DNA of 64,000 nucleotides from Neorhizobium huautlense (GCF_030811685.1 NZ_JAUSRF010000004.1:62001-126000), one strand, 5' to 3'; shown: positions 46,385 through 55,034, numbered from the stretch's first letter. The notes: generated from the letters alone by a model not told the origin. Translations and numbers: made by a program.

Positions 46385-47744
46385 ACCGTCCATCACGTGT
46401 GCGACCTGACCTGTCCCGCTGCATATCGGCGACGTCCTGTCGCAAACCGGTCGCTGACTTGCCAACGGATTCGGCGATTTTGCCCAACGAGGCCATCCGC
46501 TGGTGTTCGGCGGGATGCCTGTCCGGCTCTGGCAGGGCCACATCGGCCCTAACGCCATCGAGTGTCGCACGAAGTTTTGCGATTTCCGCCCGCGACGCCT
46601 GTTTCACGGAATGCCTTTCGTGATCGTCAGCCGCCACCCTCAGAACCTCGGCGAGCTCGGGCCGCAACGCGCCAAAACGTTCCAGCCGCCGCACCTGGGA
46701 ATCGGACAGATAGCCTTGCGCACGCGCCGCGGTGATGACGGCTACGGCAGCGACAGCGCCATCGCCTTGAAACGGTGCCGCAGCCTTCCTGACCGTCCTG
46801 ATAGCGCTGGTGATCAGCCCCGCCCGGATGGCCGGGTCCATGTCGTGAAAATGCCTGGTCAGCATCGCGCCTGTGACGGCAATACGGGTGGGATATCCGC
46901 TTTGCAACGCGGCGGCAGCCGTCACATCGGGGCCGAAGCGTTGCAGCTTTCCTGCAATGGAGGACAGCAACACTTTTTCACGGTCAGCGAGAAGCTCGCC
47001 GATGCCCGGCCGGCTCATCGTCAGTTTGTGCTGATCGGCGAGATGCTTTTGGGTCAGATGACCGTCAAGCTTGGCTTCGACGAAAACATCTGCGGCTTGA
47101 TAGTGCGCCGCCGTATTCGGCGGATTGCTGCGCGCAGCAAAGATATCGGAATCACTGTGTTGAACTGGATCCCCCCGATCACCAAGGGTCTTGATAACGT
47201 CATCGATCAGGCGCGAACGATCACGCTTGGTGATGTCGCGGAAATGCGGCACCATCGCACCGATGGCCTCGCCGCGCACCTCACTGTCGGGAATTGCCAG
47301 TATCTTGTCGGCAAGCCGGGCGTTCTCATCGGCTGACCTCAGTTTCAGGATCGGGCCGATGGCCTTGATATAATTCATTGCGGGAACCGGCGCTTCGTCG
47401 CGCGGTACTCCGTAGGTCAGCCATTCGGTGTCCGGCAAATGCTGCTTCACGACCGCGGCGTGCAGGTCGTTTGCAAAGGACCTGAGCTGTTTTATCCGAT
47501 CTTCCGCATCGCGGACCGTGACCGACTTGTCGGCACTTCCGTCCAGCTGGCGGGAAACCCTCCTGAAGGCGCTGATGTTGCGCGCGGTTTCCCGGGCATT
47601 GTCGGTCACCATATGGGAGGCAATCTCCGCATGCATCTCGGTGGGCAGGCGCCGCAGATGATCACGACCGGGCGCGTCGAGCGGCGTTGCACCAAGCCGT
47701 TTGACCGGCTGCCTCTCCTCGTTGTCACGCCTGCTCTGCGTCAT
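46383..47744 (-). CDS. F-box-like, helical-repeat protein with Arg-rich C-terminus (candidate secreted effector)
   Basis: 453 residues from the ATG at 47744 (GAGGCGG before it). Residues 33-70 read L-P-T-E-M-H-A-E-I-A-S-H-M followed later by ISAFRRVSRQL, which fits an F-box pattern (LPxE, E-I-x-S-H, F-R-x-V-S-R). Two alignable helical repeats, about 151-186 and 284-317, share G-A-M, H-F-x-D and L-I-x-x-x-I. The last 19 residues contain R435-x7-R443-x-R445-x-x-R448-x-R450, close to the VirB/D4 export signal. No signal peptide or membrane helix. An F-box would act on eukaryotic SCF ligases, so a host-delivered effector is plausible but unproven. Confidence 0.6.
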   Translation of the reverse strand: MTQSRRDNEERQPVKRLGATPLDAPGRDHLRRLPTEMHAEIASHMVTDNARETARNISAFRRVSRQLDGSADKSVTVRDAEDRIKQLRSFANDLHAAVVKQHLPDTEWLTYGVPRDEAPVPAMNYIKAIGPILKLRSADENARLADKILAIPDSEVRGEAIGAMVPHFRDITKRDRSRLIDDVIKTLGDRGDPVQHSDSDIFAARSNPPNTAAHYQAADVFVEAKLDGHLTQKHLADQHKLTMSRPGIGELLADREKVLLSSIAGKLQRFGPDVTAAAALQSGYPTRIAVTGAMLTRHFHDMDPAIRAGLITSAIRTVRKAAAPFQGDGAVAAVAVITAARAQGYLSDSQVRRLERFGALRPELAEVLRVAADDHERHSVKQASRAEIAKLRATLDGVRADVALPEPDRHPAEHQRMASLGKIAESVGKSATGLRQDVADMQRDRSGRTRDGR

Positions 47745-47854
47745 GGTCACCGCCTCGAAAATTGCGGCGCTGACGAAATATCCAACACCCGCCCGGCGAT
47801 TATAGCCGGGCGACAATGCCGGAAAAGCATGATCGCGTTTCAGCTGTAGCAGAA

Positions 47855-47881
47855 GCGGCCGGCAACGGAAAAGCCGGCCGC
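47855..47881 (-). terminator. Hairpin downstream of doxX
   Basis: GCGGCCGGC, 9-nt loop, GCCGGCCGC on either strand; it lies 18 bp past the doxX-like stop and would end leftward transcripts there. On the minus strand the loop is T-rich. Confidence 0.5.
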
Positions 47882-47898
47882 CACGGCCACGATGCCGT

Positions 47899-48282
47899 TC
47901 AGCGTTTGTCCACGGCCCAGGCGCCCGGGCCCGCGCAGACCAGATACAGGAAGATGAAGCAGAACAGGATGGCCGGTTCGCCACCGTTCAGCGCCGGCCA
48001 GAAGCCTTTGGATGCATGCGCCATGAAATAGGCGACTGCCATCTGGCCTGCGAGGATGAAGGCTACAGGCCGGGTCAACAGACCAATCACCAGCAACGCA
48101 CCGCCAATGATTTCGAGAAGTGCCGCAATCAGCATCAGCGGCGGCAGCGCGCCATCCCCCATCGCCGCCGGAAAACCGAACAGCTTCATCGTACCGTGTT
48201 CGATGAAAAGCAGCGCCGCCATGATGCGCAGCACTGCCAACGCCTGCGGGCGATATGCACCCAATCTGTCGAAAAACTGCAT
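47899..48282 (-). CDS. DoxX-family membrane protein
   Basis: 127 residues from the ATG at 48282 (AAGGATC before it). Four membrane helices with the DoxX pattern LAVLRIMAALLFIEHGTMKLFGFP and LLEIIGGALLVIGLLTRPVAFIL in two parts. DoxX proteins may join oxidoreductases with respiratory electron carriers; this member's role is unknown. Confidence 0.85.
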   Translation of the reverse strand: MQFFDRLGAYRPQALAVLRIMAALLFIEHGTMKLFGFPAAMGDGALPPLMLIAALLEIIGGALLVIGLLTRPVAFILAGQMAVAYFMAHASKGFWPALNGGEPAILFCFIFLYLVCAGPGAWAVDKR

Positions 48283-48406
48283 CTGATCCTTCTCCCTGAA
48301 AGAATCGCGCCGCTCAGGCGCCATGCCAATATTGGCATGGATCAAACTTCACTCAATATGTCAGGAAATCAATCGTTTTTCCGAATCCACCGTTCGCTGT
48401 CGGCCA

Positions 48407-48904
48407 TCACCGCCCGGCCAGTGCCGAGGCGATCGTCGACTGCCGTCCGCCATCGAGCTTGAACTCGGCCGCCACCCGGTCGGCAATCTTCGCCGCCAGC
48501 GCCTCGTCACCACCCCTGTCCTTGCCGAACACGGTCGTTGATACGGTGAATGTCGCGCTGGCAATCCTCTCGCCCGTCGTGACCGAGGTCGCGTCCACCG
48601 TCACCTTGGCTTCATGGCGTCGCCCGAACAGGATCGGCAGGCCACCGGCGCGGGTAATACGCACGGTTAGAATGGCGCGCGGCAGGGACATGCTGCGGAC
48701 CGTCGCGCGAATGGCCGCGTCGATGCGGCGGTCTGTGCCGGCGACCAATGCTGCGGGAATATCCGGCTTGGCGGCCACGAACGAGCCGCGCACGTCGTAA
48801 ACCGGCCCACCGGCACGCGTCGTATCGGCCGTCTTCATGCTGAAGGACATCAGCGCAAGCGCGGCGGAAGCAACAATCAGAAGGCGGCAGGCGGAGCGGA
48901 ACAT
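48407..48904 (-). CDS. Hypothetical exported protein
   Basis: 165 residues. N-terminal signal-type helix (LLIVASAALALMSF) and a mature part with alternating strands and V-T-V-D-A-T-S-V-T-T-G-E-R, suggesting a small beta-rich periplasmic or lipid-anchored fold. No cysteine lipobox is seen after the helix. Family not recognised; the same-strand neighbours (ATP12 upstream, DoxX downstream) give no function. Confidence 0.55.
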   Translation of the reverse strand: MFRSACRLLIVASAALALMSFSMKTADTTRAGGPVYDVRGSFVAAKPDIPAALVAGTDRRIDAAIRATVRSMSLPRAILTVRITRAGGLPILFGRRHEAKVTVDATSVTTGERIASATFTVSTTVFGKDRGGDEALAAKIADRVAAEFKLDGGRQSTIASALAGR

Positions 48905-48985
48905 GGATACAAAGCCCGGATGACGACGTGTCCGGGATGATCCGCTTTCACGGTTAGAATTCGGTTAAACTGCAAACGATCCTGT

Positions 48986-49771
48986 TCAGGATTTCAACGC
49001 CAGAAAACTCTGAGACGCCGCCATCATGTCCACAAATCGGTTGGCGCGGCGCGCTTCGGCTTCCTCGTCCGTGCCCCAGTGTTCGATCGTCCAGTCCTCG
49101 TCGAGATGGGCAAGCGCCCAGGCCTCGTCCATGGAAATGCGACCTTCGGCAAAGGCCAGCGCCAGAATGGCGGAACCGGTGAGCGAGGTGATCGTGTGCA
49201 GCGCCGCCAGCGCCACCGGGTTTTCGTGGTTTCGCAGCCGTGCTCCGAACGCGGCAATCGCCTCGCGTGGCTGCTCCTGCGGCATGATGCCCTCGATCAG
49301 GATGAAACGCGCACCAAGATCATCGGCTGCCCAATCCAGCACAGGGTCCCACTGCGCACGCTGGCGCTCGACAAGACCTTCCGGCTCGTCGGCGCGGTAA
49401 CACAAAGCATCACTTGCCGAAAAGCGCAGCATGTCTTCCACGACAGCCTGCGGATCGGAGGCAATGCCGTCGATTGCGGTATTGACGAGGCGCGTGATCG
49501 GCATGGTCGCCGGGTTGACGACCTCCGTCTGCGCATCCCATTCGTCACGCAGTAGCGCCGCAAGCGCTGCCGTCGGTGCCACCAACTGGTTTTTCGCCGG
49601 CGTTTTCACCGCGCGACCGTCGAGATGGATGGCATGGCCGTCTTCAGACACGGCCACCGTCACGTCCTTGTAAAAGCGCTTTGGCAACGGTTTCAGCATC
49701 TGGATCTGCGCGCGGCGCGTCGGATCCTCATGGGTCAGGCTGATATTCGTGTCGGAAAGAATGTCGCGCAT
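48986..49771 (-). CDS. ATP12-type F1-ATPase assembly chaperone
   Basis: 261 residues. ATP12 landmarks: PLPKRFYKDVTVAVSEDGHAIHLDGRAVKTPAKN in parts, LLRDEWDAQTEVVNPATMPITRLVNTAID in parts, AQWDPVLDWAADDLGARFILIEGI in parts, HTITSLTGSAILALAFAEG in parts. In alphaproteobacteria and mitochondria ATP12 holds the F1 alpha subunit before assembly. RBS TGAGG precedes the ATG; it starts 7 bp after the HAD gene stop. Confidence 0.88.
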   Translation of the reverse strand: MRDILSDTNISLTHEDPTRRAQIQMLKPLPKRFYKDVTVAVSEDGHAIHLDGRAVKTPAKNQLVAPTAALAALLRDEWDAQTEVVNPATMPITRLVNTAIDGIASDPQAVVEDMLRFSASDALCYRADEPEGLVERQRAQWDPVLDWAADDLGARFILIEGIMPQEQPREAIAAFGARLRNHENPVALAALHTITSLTGSAILALAFAEGRISMDEAWALAHLDEDWTIEHWGTDEEAEARRANRFVDMMAASQSFLALKS

Positions 49772-49778
49772 AAAAACC

Positions 49779-50435
49779 TCAGCCGATCAACGGCAGCAAT
49801 TCGCTTGGATGGTGAACGATATGGTCGGCGCCGGCCTCGTTCAGCTCGGCAACGGAGGCATAACCCCAGGCAACGCCGATGGCGGTGGCACCCGCTGCCT
49901 TGGCCATCTGCATATCGTAAATGGCATCGCCGATGACAAGAGTATCGGCAGGTTTCACGCCCATCACGTCACAGCATTCGGTCACCATGGCCGGATGCGG
50001 TTTCGACGGGCAATCGTCGGCAGTGCGGCCAACGACGAAATATTGGTCAAAGCCGTGAGTCGACATCACCATGTCCAGCCCGCGACGCGACTTCCCGGTC
50101 ACCGCGCCGAGCAAAAGATCATCGCGCGGGCCAATGGTGTCGATCAGTTCGCGGATGCCGTCGAATAACGGCTCCTTATAGTCCAGGTCGGCGCGCACCA
50201 CCGTAAACAGCGATTTGTAATGCGCCATCATCGCCACGGCTTCGTCGTCGGCATGCTGTTTGCCTTGCATGCGGGCAATGGCGATGTCGAGCGTCAGGCC
50301 GATGATCGCCTTGGTCGCTTCGAAAGTCGGTTCGGGCTTGTCGAAGGCAACAAAGGTACGGCGCATGGTTTCGTGGATCAGGCCGGCGCTGTCGACCAGC
50401 GTGCCGTCGCAATCGAAAAGAACGAGTTTCATCAT
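49779..50435 (-). CDS. HAD-family phosphatase (phosphoglycolate phosphatase-like)
   Basis: 218 residues; the second of two adjacent ATGs (50432) is an equal start. Motif I FDCDGTLVDS, a helical cap, motif II in LLGAVTGKSRRG, and motif III/IV in KPHPAMVTECCDV plus LVIGDAIYDMQMAKAAG. A cytoplasmic phosphatase; the sequence is close to Gph-like or beta-phosphoglucomutase-like enzymes but the substrate is not determined. It overlaps the small TM gene by an ATGA. Confidence 0.86.
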   Translation of the reverse strand: MMKLVLFDCDGTLVDSAGLIHETMRRTFVAFDKPEPTFEATKAIIGLTLDIAIARMQGKQHADDEAVAMMAHYKSLFTVVRADLDYKEPLFDGIRELIDTIGPRDDLLLGAVTGKSRRGLDMVMSTHGFDQYFVVGRTADDCPSKPHPAMVTECCDVMGVKPADTLVIGDAIYDMQMAKAAGATAIGVAWGYASVAELNEAGADHIVHHPSELLPLIG

Positions 50436-50638
50436 CTGCCTTCGGTCTTGTCGCTGAGAAGCTTTCGCAAAAGCTCCGTATTTTCTTTCACAGCAGCCGT
50501 ATTTTCGCGCGTGACCGCGACGAAATCCTCGGTCAGCCGAACCGCCTTCTTCTGGCTGCGCATGGCCATAATGACGATGAAGCCGATCATGCCGACAAAG
50601 AACAACGGGATGCCGATGCCAGCGATGAACTCAACCAT
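50432..50638 (-). CDS. Small single-TM protein with coiled tail
   Basis: 68 residues. One helix (IAGIGIPLFFVGMIGFIVIMAM) then a charged, coiled-coil-like tail (TEDFVAVTRENTAAVKENTELLRKLLSD in parts). GAGGAAT precedes the ATG. Family unknown; it is squeezed between the pseudouridine synthase (3 bp) and the HAD gene (overlapping), so it is probably translated with them. Confidence 0.65.
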   Translation of the reverse strand: MVEFIAGIGIPLFFVGMIGFIVIMAMRSQKKAVRLTEDFVAVTRENTAAVKENTELLRKLLSDKTEGR

Positions 50639-50641
50639 CCG

Positions 50642-51631
50642 TTATTCCTCGTCGTCCCGCGCGCCGTTTTCCATATCGAAGCCGAGCAGATTCCAGCTCT
50701 GCACCATATGTGGCGGCAGAGGCGCCGTCACCCGCAGGCGACCGCCATTGGGATGCGGAATGTCGATATGGCGGGCATGCAGGTGCAGCTTCTTCTGGAT
50801 ACCGCCCGGGAATGGCCAGTTGATATCGTCGTCCTGATATTTTGGATCGCCGATGATCGGGTGACCGATATAAAGCGCATGCACACGCAACTGGTGGGTA
50901 CGGCCCGTATACGGCTCCATTTCCAGCCACGAGAGCGACTGCGCCGCAGTTTCCAGCACACGGTAATAGGAAACGGCGTGATCGGCGTCCGCCTCGCCAT
51001 GCTTGGCGATGCGCATGCGGTCGCCATCCGGCGTCTGTTCTTTCACCAGCCACGTCGAAAGCTTGTCGGAGCGCTTGCGCGGCACGCCCTTCACCAGCGA
51101 CCAATAGGTCTTCTTGGTGTCGCGCTCGCGAAACGCCGCGGTCAGCTTCTGGGCCGCACCACGCGTGCGGGCAATCACCAGCACGCCGGATGTATCGCGG
51201 TCGAGGCGGTGTACCAGACGCGGCTTTTCGCCCTTCTGGTTGGTCCAGGCCTCAAGCATCTGGTCGATATGGCGCGTCACGCCCGAACCGCCCTGCACGG
51301 CAAGGCCGGCGGGCTTGTTCAGCACGATCACCTTGTCATCCTCATGCAGCACCATGCGCTGCAGAAGTTCGTAATCGCTGCCGTGTTTCAGATCCTTGCC
51401 GGCGATCGGGCCTTTCTTGGCATCCGTCTCCATCGGCGGCACACGCACCACCTGCCCCGGCTGCACGCGCGTATCGGTCTTCACGCGACCGCCATCGACA
51501 CGCACCTGACCGGAGCGCAGCAGCTTTTGCAGCGGCCCGAAACCGAGGCCCGGATAATGGATCTTGAACCAGCGGTCGAGGCGCATGCCCGCTTCGTCCG
51601 CCTCGACGGAGATATGCTCGATGCCTGCCAT
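50642..51631 (-). CDS. RluC/RluD-family 23S rRNA pseudouridine synthase
   Basis: 329 residues. An S4-type N-terminal domain (residues about 10-65, RLDRWFKIHYPGLGFGPLQKLL in parts, GQVRVDGGRV) precedes the synthase with the catalytic aspartate in R-L-V-H-R-L-D-R-D-T-S-G, then EPYTGRTHQLRVH. It should isomerise specific uridines in 23S rRNA; RluC is the likelier type because of S4 plus this sequence, but this is a guess. Last base of its stop is 3 bp from the small TM gene. Confidence 0.87.
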   Translation of the reverse strand: MAGIEHISVEADEAGMRLDRWFKIHYPGLGFGPLQKLLRSGQVRVDGGRVKTDTRVQPGQVVRVPPMETDAKKGPIAGKDLKHGSDYELLQRMVLHEDDKVIVLNKPAGLAVQGGSGVTRHIDQMLEAWTNQKGEKPRLVHRLDRDTSGVLVIARTRGAAQKLTAAFRERDTKKTYWSLVKGVPRKRSDKLSTWLVKEQTPDGDRMRIAKHGEADADHAVSYYRVLETAAQSLSWLEMEPYTGRTHQLRVHALYIGHPIIGDPKYQDDDINWPFPGGIQKKLHLHARHIDIPHPNGGRLRVTAPLPPHMVQSWNLLGFDMENGARDDEE

Positions 51632-51732
51632 CGGAACTCTTTCTATTATTATTGTGGCCCAAAGCGGCCTTTGAGCCAGCCTTTAGAGCATCAGGCGGGT
51701 CTAACGGAAGTGCAAATCGACCGCAGTTCCGT

Positions 51733-52110
51733 TCAAAACGCCATCCGGCCGATGAACAGGCCGAGAAATGTCGCTCCGATCGACAAGACCACGCTGGCGA
51801 TCAGATAAGCGATGCCGAGAGGCATGGCACCGCGTTCGACGAGACCGACGAAATCCAGCGAGAACGACGAGAAGGTGGTAAAGCCACCGCACAGCCCGGT
51901 CATCAGCAGCAACCGCAACTCCGTCGATCCGCCAAAGCGGCGCAGGATCATTTCCAGAAAAAGACCGATCGCGAAGGAGCCGACAACATTTATCGCCAGC
52001 GTGCCCCAGGGAAATGCCGGCCCGAACAGCCGCACCGCCCAGATGCCGACGAGGTAACGAAAGACTGAACCGACGGCACCGCCGACAGCCACGATAGCCA
52101 TGGAATTCAC
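51733..52110 (-). CDS. crcB: CrcB/Fluc fluoride channel
   Basis: 125 residues from a GTG at 52110 (AGGA seven bases upstream); ATG at 52101 is the alternative. Fluc features: four helices, GGAVGSVFRYLVG with conserved glycine-arginine, WGTLAINVVGSFAIG, and GFTTFSSFSLD. Fluc dimers leak fluoride out of the cytoplasm. No fluoride riboswitch is visible in the leader. First gene of a minus-strand row. Confidence 0.88.
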   Translation of the reverse strand: MNSMAIVAVGGAVGSVFRYLVGIWAVRLFGPAFPWGTLAINVVGSFAIGLFLEMILRRFGGSTELRLLLMTGLCGGFTTFSSFSLDFVGLVERGAMPLGIAYLIASVVLSIGATFLGLFIGRMAF

Positions 52111-52226
52111 GCCAAAATCCTGATAAAACACTGGAAAAGCCGCGTTTCGCTAAAATGCAAAGATACGGCTTAATTTGGAACCAAGAGGTCGAGCATACGT
52201 TTTCACCCACAGGGAGTTCAAGCGTC

Positions 52227-52502
52227 ATGTCCACTGTCATACCAGTGAATGCCAATTTTGCCGCCTATGCGCTGGAAAATGTGCGCGTGATCCATCACGT
52301 CGGTTCCAAGGAGCAGGTGAAACGTATCCAGAAGGATGCCGACCGCAATCTTCGTCGCGCCCAGAATGTCGGCGAAGTCGAGGAGCCAGGCCTGATCCCC
52401 CCCGCTAATATTTCCGTGGACGTCATGATCTCGGATCGACCGCCACAGCAGCAGACCACGTTTCAACATGTCGCTGCAGCGTATCGCGAGCTGGATGAGT
52501 AG
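52227..52502 (+). CDS. Hypothetical small protein
   Basis: 91 residues from the ATG at 52227 (AGGGAG before it). Starts MSTVIPVNANFAAYALENVR and continues with IHHVGSKEQVKRIQKDADRNL and PQQQTTFQHVAAAYRE. No family recognised. Divergent from crcB, with REP arms directly after it. Confidence 0.6.
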   Translation: MSTVIPVNANFAAYALENVRVIHHVGSKEQVKRIQKDADRNLRRAQNVGEVEEPGLIPPANISVDVMISDRPPQQQTTFQHVAAAYRELDE

Positions 52503-52520
52503 GAGGACATTTTACCTCGC

Positions 52521-52603
52521 CGTCATCCTCGGGCTCGTCCCGAGGATCTAACCACGTCAACCATCATGCTCAGCAGATCCTCGGGACAAGCCCGAGGATG
52601 ACG
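52521..52603. repeat. REP-like inverted pair (gene-free form of the suf unit)
   Basis: Two 29-bp arms, 52521-52549 and 52575-52603, are inverse complements except one base and enclose 25 bp; the right arm is identical to the arm at 12881-12909. Each arm folds on itself (CCTCGGG/CCCGAGG). REPIN-like form, placed between two small hypothetical genes. Confidence 0.85.
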
Positions 52604-52622
52604 AAAGACCTTAGATTTCCCC

Positions 52623-52871
52623 TCAAAACACCTGCCGGTGGCAATTGCGCACGATCTCGCTGCGCCCTTCCCTGTAATCGATCCGCAGATATTCACACTC
52701 ATAACCGTAAGTCGTGCGCACAACATGCCGTGCCGGTTTCTGCCGGACGACCCGCTCACGCGGCGGTTCCTGCCAACGCACAATGTCGGCGGCCTGCGCC
52801 GTTACCGGCAAAAGGGCCTGCAGGACGATGGCTGCGGTCAGGATGGCCGAAACGGTCAATGGACGTGGCAT
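52623..52871 (-). CDS. Small exported hypothetical protein
   Basis: 82 residues. Signal peptide (ILTAAIVLQALLPVTAQAAD, cleavage after AQA) followed by an Arg-rich mature part of about 50 residues with one CEY and one NCHRQVF cysteine, which may pair. No family recognised. The gene is flanked by the REP pair downstream and the riboswitch upstream. Confidence 0.55.
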   Translation of the reverse strand: MPRPLTVSAILTAAIVLQALLPVTAQAADIVRWQEPPRERVVRQKPARHVVRTTYGYECEYLRIDYREGRSEIVRNCHRQVF

Positions 52872-53052
52872 GGCGAATTTCCCTTCTGAAATCGGTCGGG
52901 CGGCAATGCCGGCTCAATGCGCGCCACCGGCCAAATGTTCCCGCAGCAGTCTCGAAGACGCGGAAAGACCACCGTGCGAAACGACAAATAATTCGCCAGT
53001 TGCGACCTTTGCCACTTGCCAAGCCTATGGCTTCATCGATAATGCCGATCGA

Positions 53053-53246
53053 CCCGTAGGGAGAAACCGCTTCAGTGCGGAGCCGAAGGAGCAACCGCCC
53101 CGGAAACTCTCAGGCAAAAGGACCACGGGAAGACTGCAGGAACTCTGGAGAGAAGCAACCGTTCAACCGGGGGCTCGCCGAAGGGATAACAATCTCAGGC
53201 GAAAAGGACAGAGGGGGCTCGAAACCGACGTGAGCAATTTCACGTC
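53053..53246 (+). ncRNA. Tandem glycine riboswitch before gcvT
   Basis: Two glycine aptamers. The first, about 53053-53129, has GGAGAAACC, GCCGAAGGAGCAACCGCCCC in two parts and CTCAGGCAAAAGGACC; the second, about 53141-53218, has CTCTGGAGAGAAGCAACC and GCCGAAGGGATAACAATCTCAGGCGAAAAGGACAGAG in parts. Both outer stems (CCCGT/ACGGG and CTCTG/CAGAG) pair. A hairpin GACGTGA-GCAATT-TCACGTC at 53227-53246 is the likely expression platform. Glycine should turn gcvTHP on. It is one of the best supported RNA calls here. Confidence 0.9.
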
Positions 53247-53304
53247 CTAATCTGAGCCGGCGTGCGACCTGTTTTCAGGCGCAGCCAAACCTGGAGGCGT
53301 CTTT

Positions 53305-54441
53305 TTGGACGATCAATCCGTTCTGAAAACCACACCGCTGCACGCCCTGCACATTTCGCTCGGTGCGAAAATGGTGCCGTTCGCCGGTTACGACATGCCG
53401 GTGCAATATCCGCTCGGCGTCATGAAGGAACACCTTCACACCCGCGCTGCTGCCGGCCTGTTCGATGTCTCCCACATGGGGCAGGTCATCGTGAAGGCCA
53501 AGTCCGGCACTTACGCCGATGCAGCACTCGCGCTCGAAAAGCTGGTGCCTGTCGATATTCTCGGCCTCAAGGAAGGCCGTCAGCGTTACGGCTTTTTCAC
53601 CGATGCAAACGGCGGCATTCTCGATGACCTGATGATCACCAATCGCGGCGATCATCTGCTGGTCGTCGTCAACGCCGCCTGCAAGGAACAGGACCTTGCC
53701 CACATGCAGGCGAACCTGACCGACTGCGACGTCACCCTTCTCGAAGATCGTGCGTTGATCGCCCTGCAAGGCCCCCGCGCCGAAGCGGTTCTCGCCGAAC
53801 TTTGGGCCGGCGTCTCCGCCATGAAGTTCATGGACGTGGTCGAAGTGCCGCTGCACGACGTTCCCTGCATCATCTCCCGCTCCGGTTATTCCGGCGAGGA
53901 CGGTTTTGAAATTTCCGTGCCCGAAGCGCATGCCGTCGACGTCGCCAATGCGCTCCTCGAACACCCGGATTGCGAAGCCATCGGCCTCGGCGCCCGTGAC
54001 AGCCTGCGCCTCGAAGCCGGCCTGTGTCTCTACGGAAACGATATCGACACCACCACCTCGCCGATCGAAGCCTCGCTCGAATGGGCGCTGCAAAAGGCCC
54101 GCAAGGCCGGCGGCGACCGCGAAGGCGGTTTTCCGGGCGCAGACCGCATTCTTGGTGAACTCGCCAACGGCACCACCCGCCGCCGTGTGGGCCTGAAGCC
54201 AGAAGGCAAGGCACCGGTGCGCAGCCACGCGAAGCTTTATGCCGATGCCGAAGGCAAGACCGAACTCGGCGAAGTCACCTCGGGCACCTTTGGCCCGACC
54301 GTCGAAGGCCCGGTCGCCATGGGTTATCTGCCCGTGTCGCACACCGCTGCCGGCACCACGGTTTATGCCGAAGTGCGCGGCAAATTTTTGGCCATGACGG
54401 TGGCGAGCCTGCCGTTCATCACGCCGACATACAAACGGTAA
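53305..54441 (+). CDS. gcvT: Aminomethyltransferase (glycine cleavage T protein)
   Basis: 378 residues from a TTG with GGAGG before it. Folate-binding signature parts: LHISLGAKMVPFAGYDMPVQY, LFDVSHMGQV, ARDSLRLEAGLCLYGND, PIEASLEWALQK and, in the C-terminus, GTFGPTVEGPVAMGY. It transfers the methylene group of the aminomethyl-lipoyl arm to tetrahydrofolate. Follows the riboswitch by 58 bp. Confidence 0.95.
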   Translation: MDDQSVLKTTPLHALHISLGAKMVPFAGYDMPVQYPLGVMKEHLHTRAAAGLFDVSHMGQVIVKAKSGTYADAALALEKLVPVDILGLKEGRQRYGFFTDANGGILDDLMITNRGDHLLVVVNAACKEQDLAHMQANLTDCDVTLLEDRALIALQGPRAEAVLAELWAGVSAMKFMDVVEVPLHDVPCIISRSGYSGEDGFEISVPEAHAVDVANALLEHPDCEAIGLGARDSLRLEAGLCLYGNDIDTTTSPIEASLEWALQKARKAGGDREGGFPGADRILGELANGTTRRRVGLKPEGKAPVRSHAKLYADAEGKTELGEVTSGTFGPTVEGPVAMGYLPVSHTAAGTTVYAEVRGKFLAMTVASLPFITPTYKR

Positions 54442-54462
54442 GCCATGATGGTCGTCGCGACA

Positions 54463-54617
54463 CCCACCTCTGTCGCTTCGCGACATCTCCCCCTCAAGGG
54501 GGGAGATTGGTGTGCCGCGCCGTCCTTCGCCTATCTCTATCTCGGACGTGAAGCGAGTGTTCGCCTCCTTCCGATCTCCCCCCTTGAGGGGGAGATGCCC
54601 GGCACGGCAGAGGGGGG
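54463..54617. repeat. Rhizobial intergenic palindromic element between gcvT and gcvH
   Basis: Two facing palindromes: CATCTCCCCCTCAAGGGGGGA in 54484-54504 and a near copy at 54573-54597 in inverted order, with matching outer flanks (CCACCTCTGTC / GGCAGAGGGG). It is inserted in the gcvTHP operon as a non-coding insert and may affect transcript stability. Confidence 0.75.
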
Positions 54618-54671
54618 TAGCTCCACGAATAAAACAACAACCACTTATTCCCTTCCAGAGAGGACCTCCCC

Positions 54672-55034
54672 ATGCTGAAATTTACCGCCGAACACGAATG
54701 GCTGAAACTCGAGGGCGATGTCGCCACCGTCGGCATCACCCAGCACGCTGCCGACCAGCTCGGCGATCTCGTTTTCGTTGAACTGCCTGAAGTCGGTGCC
54801 GAACTGACCAAGGACGGCAATGCCGCCACCGTCGAAAGCGTCAAGGCAGCCTCTGACGTCTATTCCCCGCTCGATGGCGAAGTCGTCGAAGTCAATCAGG
54901 CGATCGTCGATGACCCGTCGCTGGTCAATTCCGACCCGCAGGCCGCCGCCTGGTTCTTCAAGCTCAAGCTCAAGAACGTCTCCGATATCGACAGCCTGAT
55001 GGACGAAGCCGCCTACAAGGACCTGATCGGATGA
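54672..55034 (+). CDS. gcvH: Glycine cleavage H protein
   Basis: 120 residues. The lipoylated lysine is Lys58 in [16 protein letters not shown]-terminal [20 protein letters not shown] and C-terminal [16 protein letters not shown] are typical. It carries the aminomethyl group between GcvP, GcvT and the lipoamide dehydrogenase (not here). AGAGAGG precedes the ATG. Octanoylation by LipB (36596) is the first step of its maturation. Confidence 0.95.
   Translation: MLKFTAEHEWLKLEGDVATVGITQHAADQLGDLVFVELPEVGAELTKDGNAATVESVKAASDVYSPLDGEVVEVNQAIVDDPSLVNSDPQAAAWFFKLKLKNVSDIDSLMDEAAYKDLIG

Noticed and set aside
52102..52200. Fluoride riboswitch before crcB
   Set aside because: The conserved pseudoknot sequences of the crcB motif are not present in the leader.
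54445..54678. 77-codon ORF between gcvT and gcvH
   Set aside because: It is made almost entirely of the palindromic repeat element.
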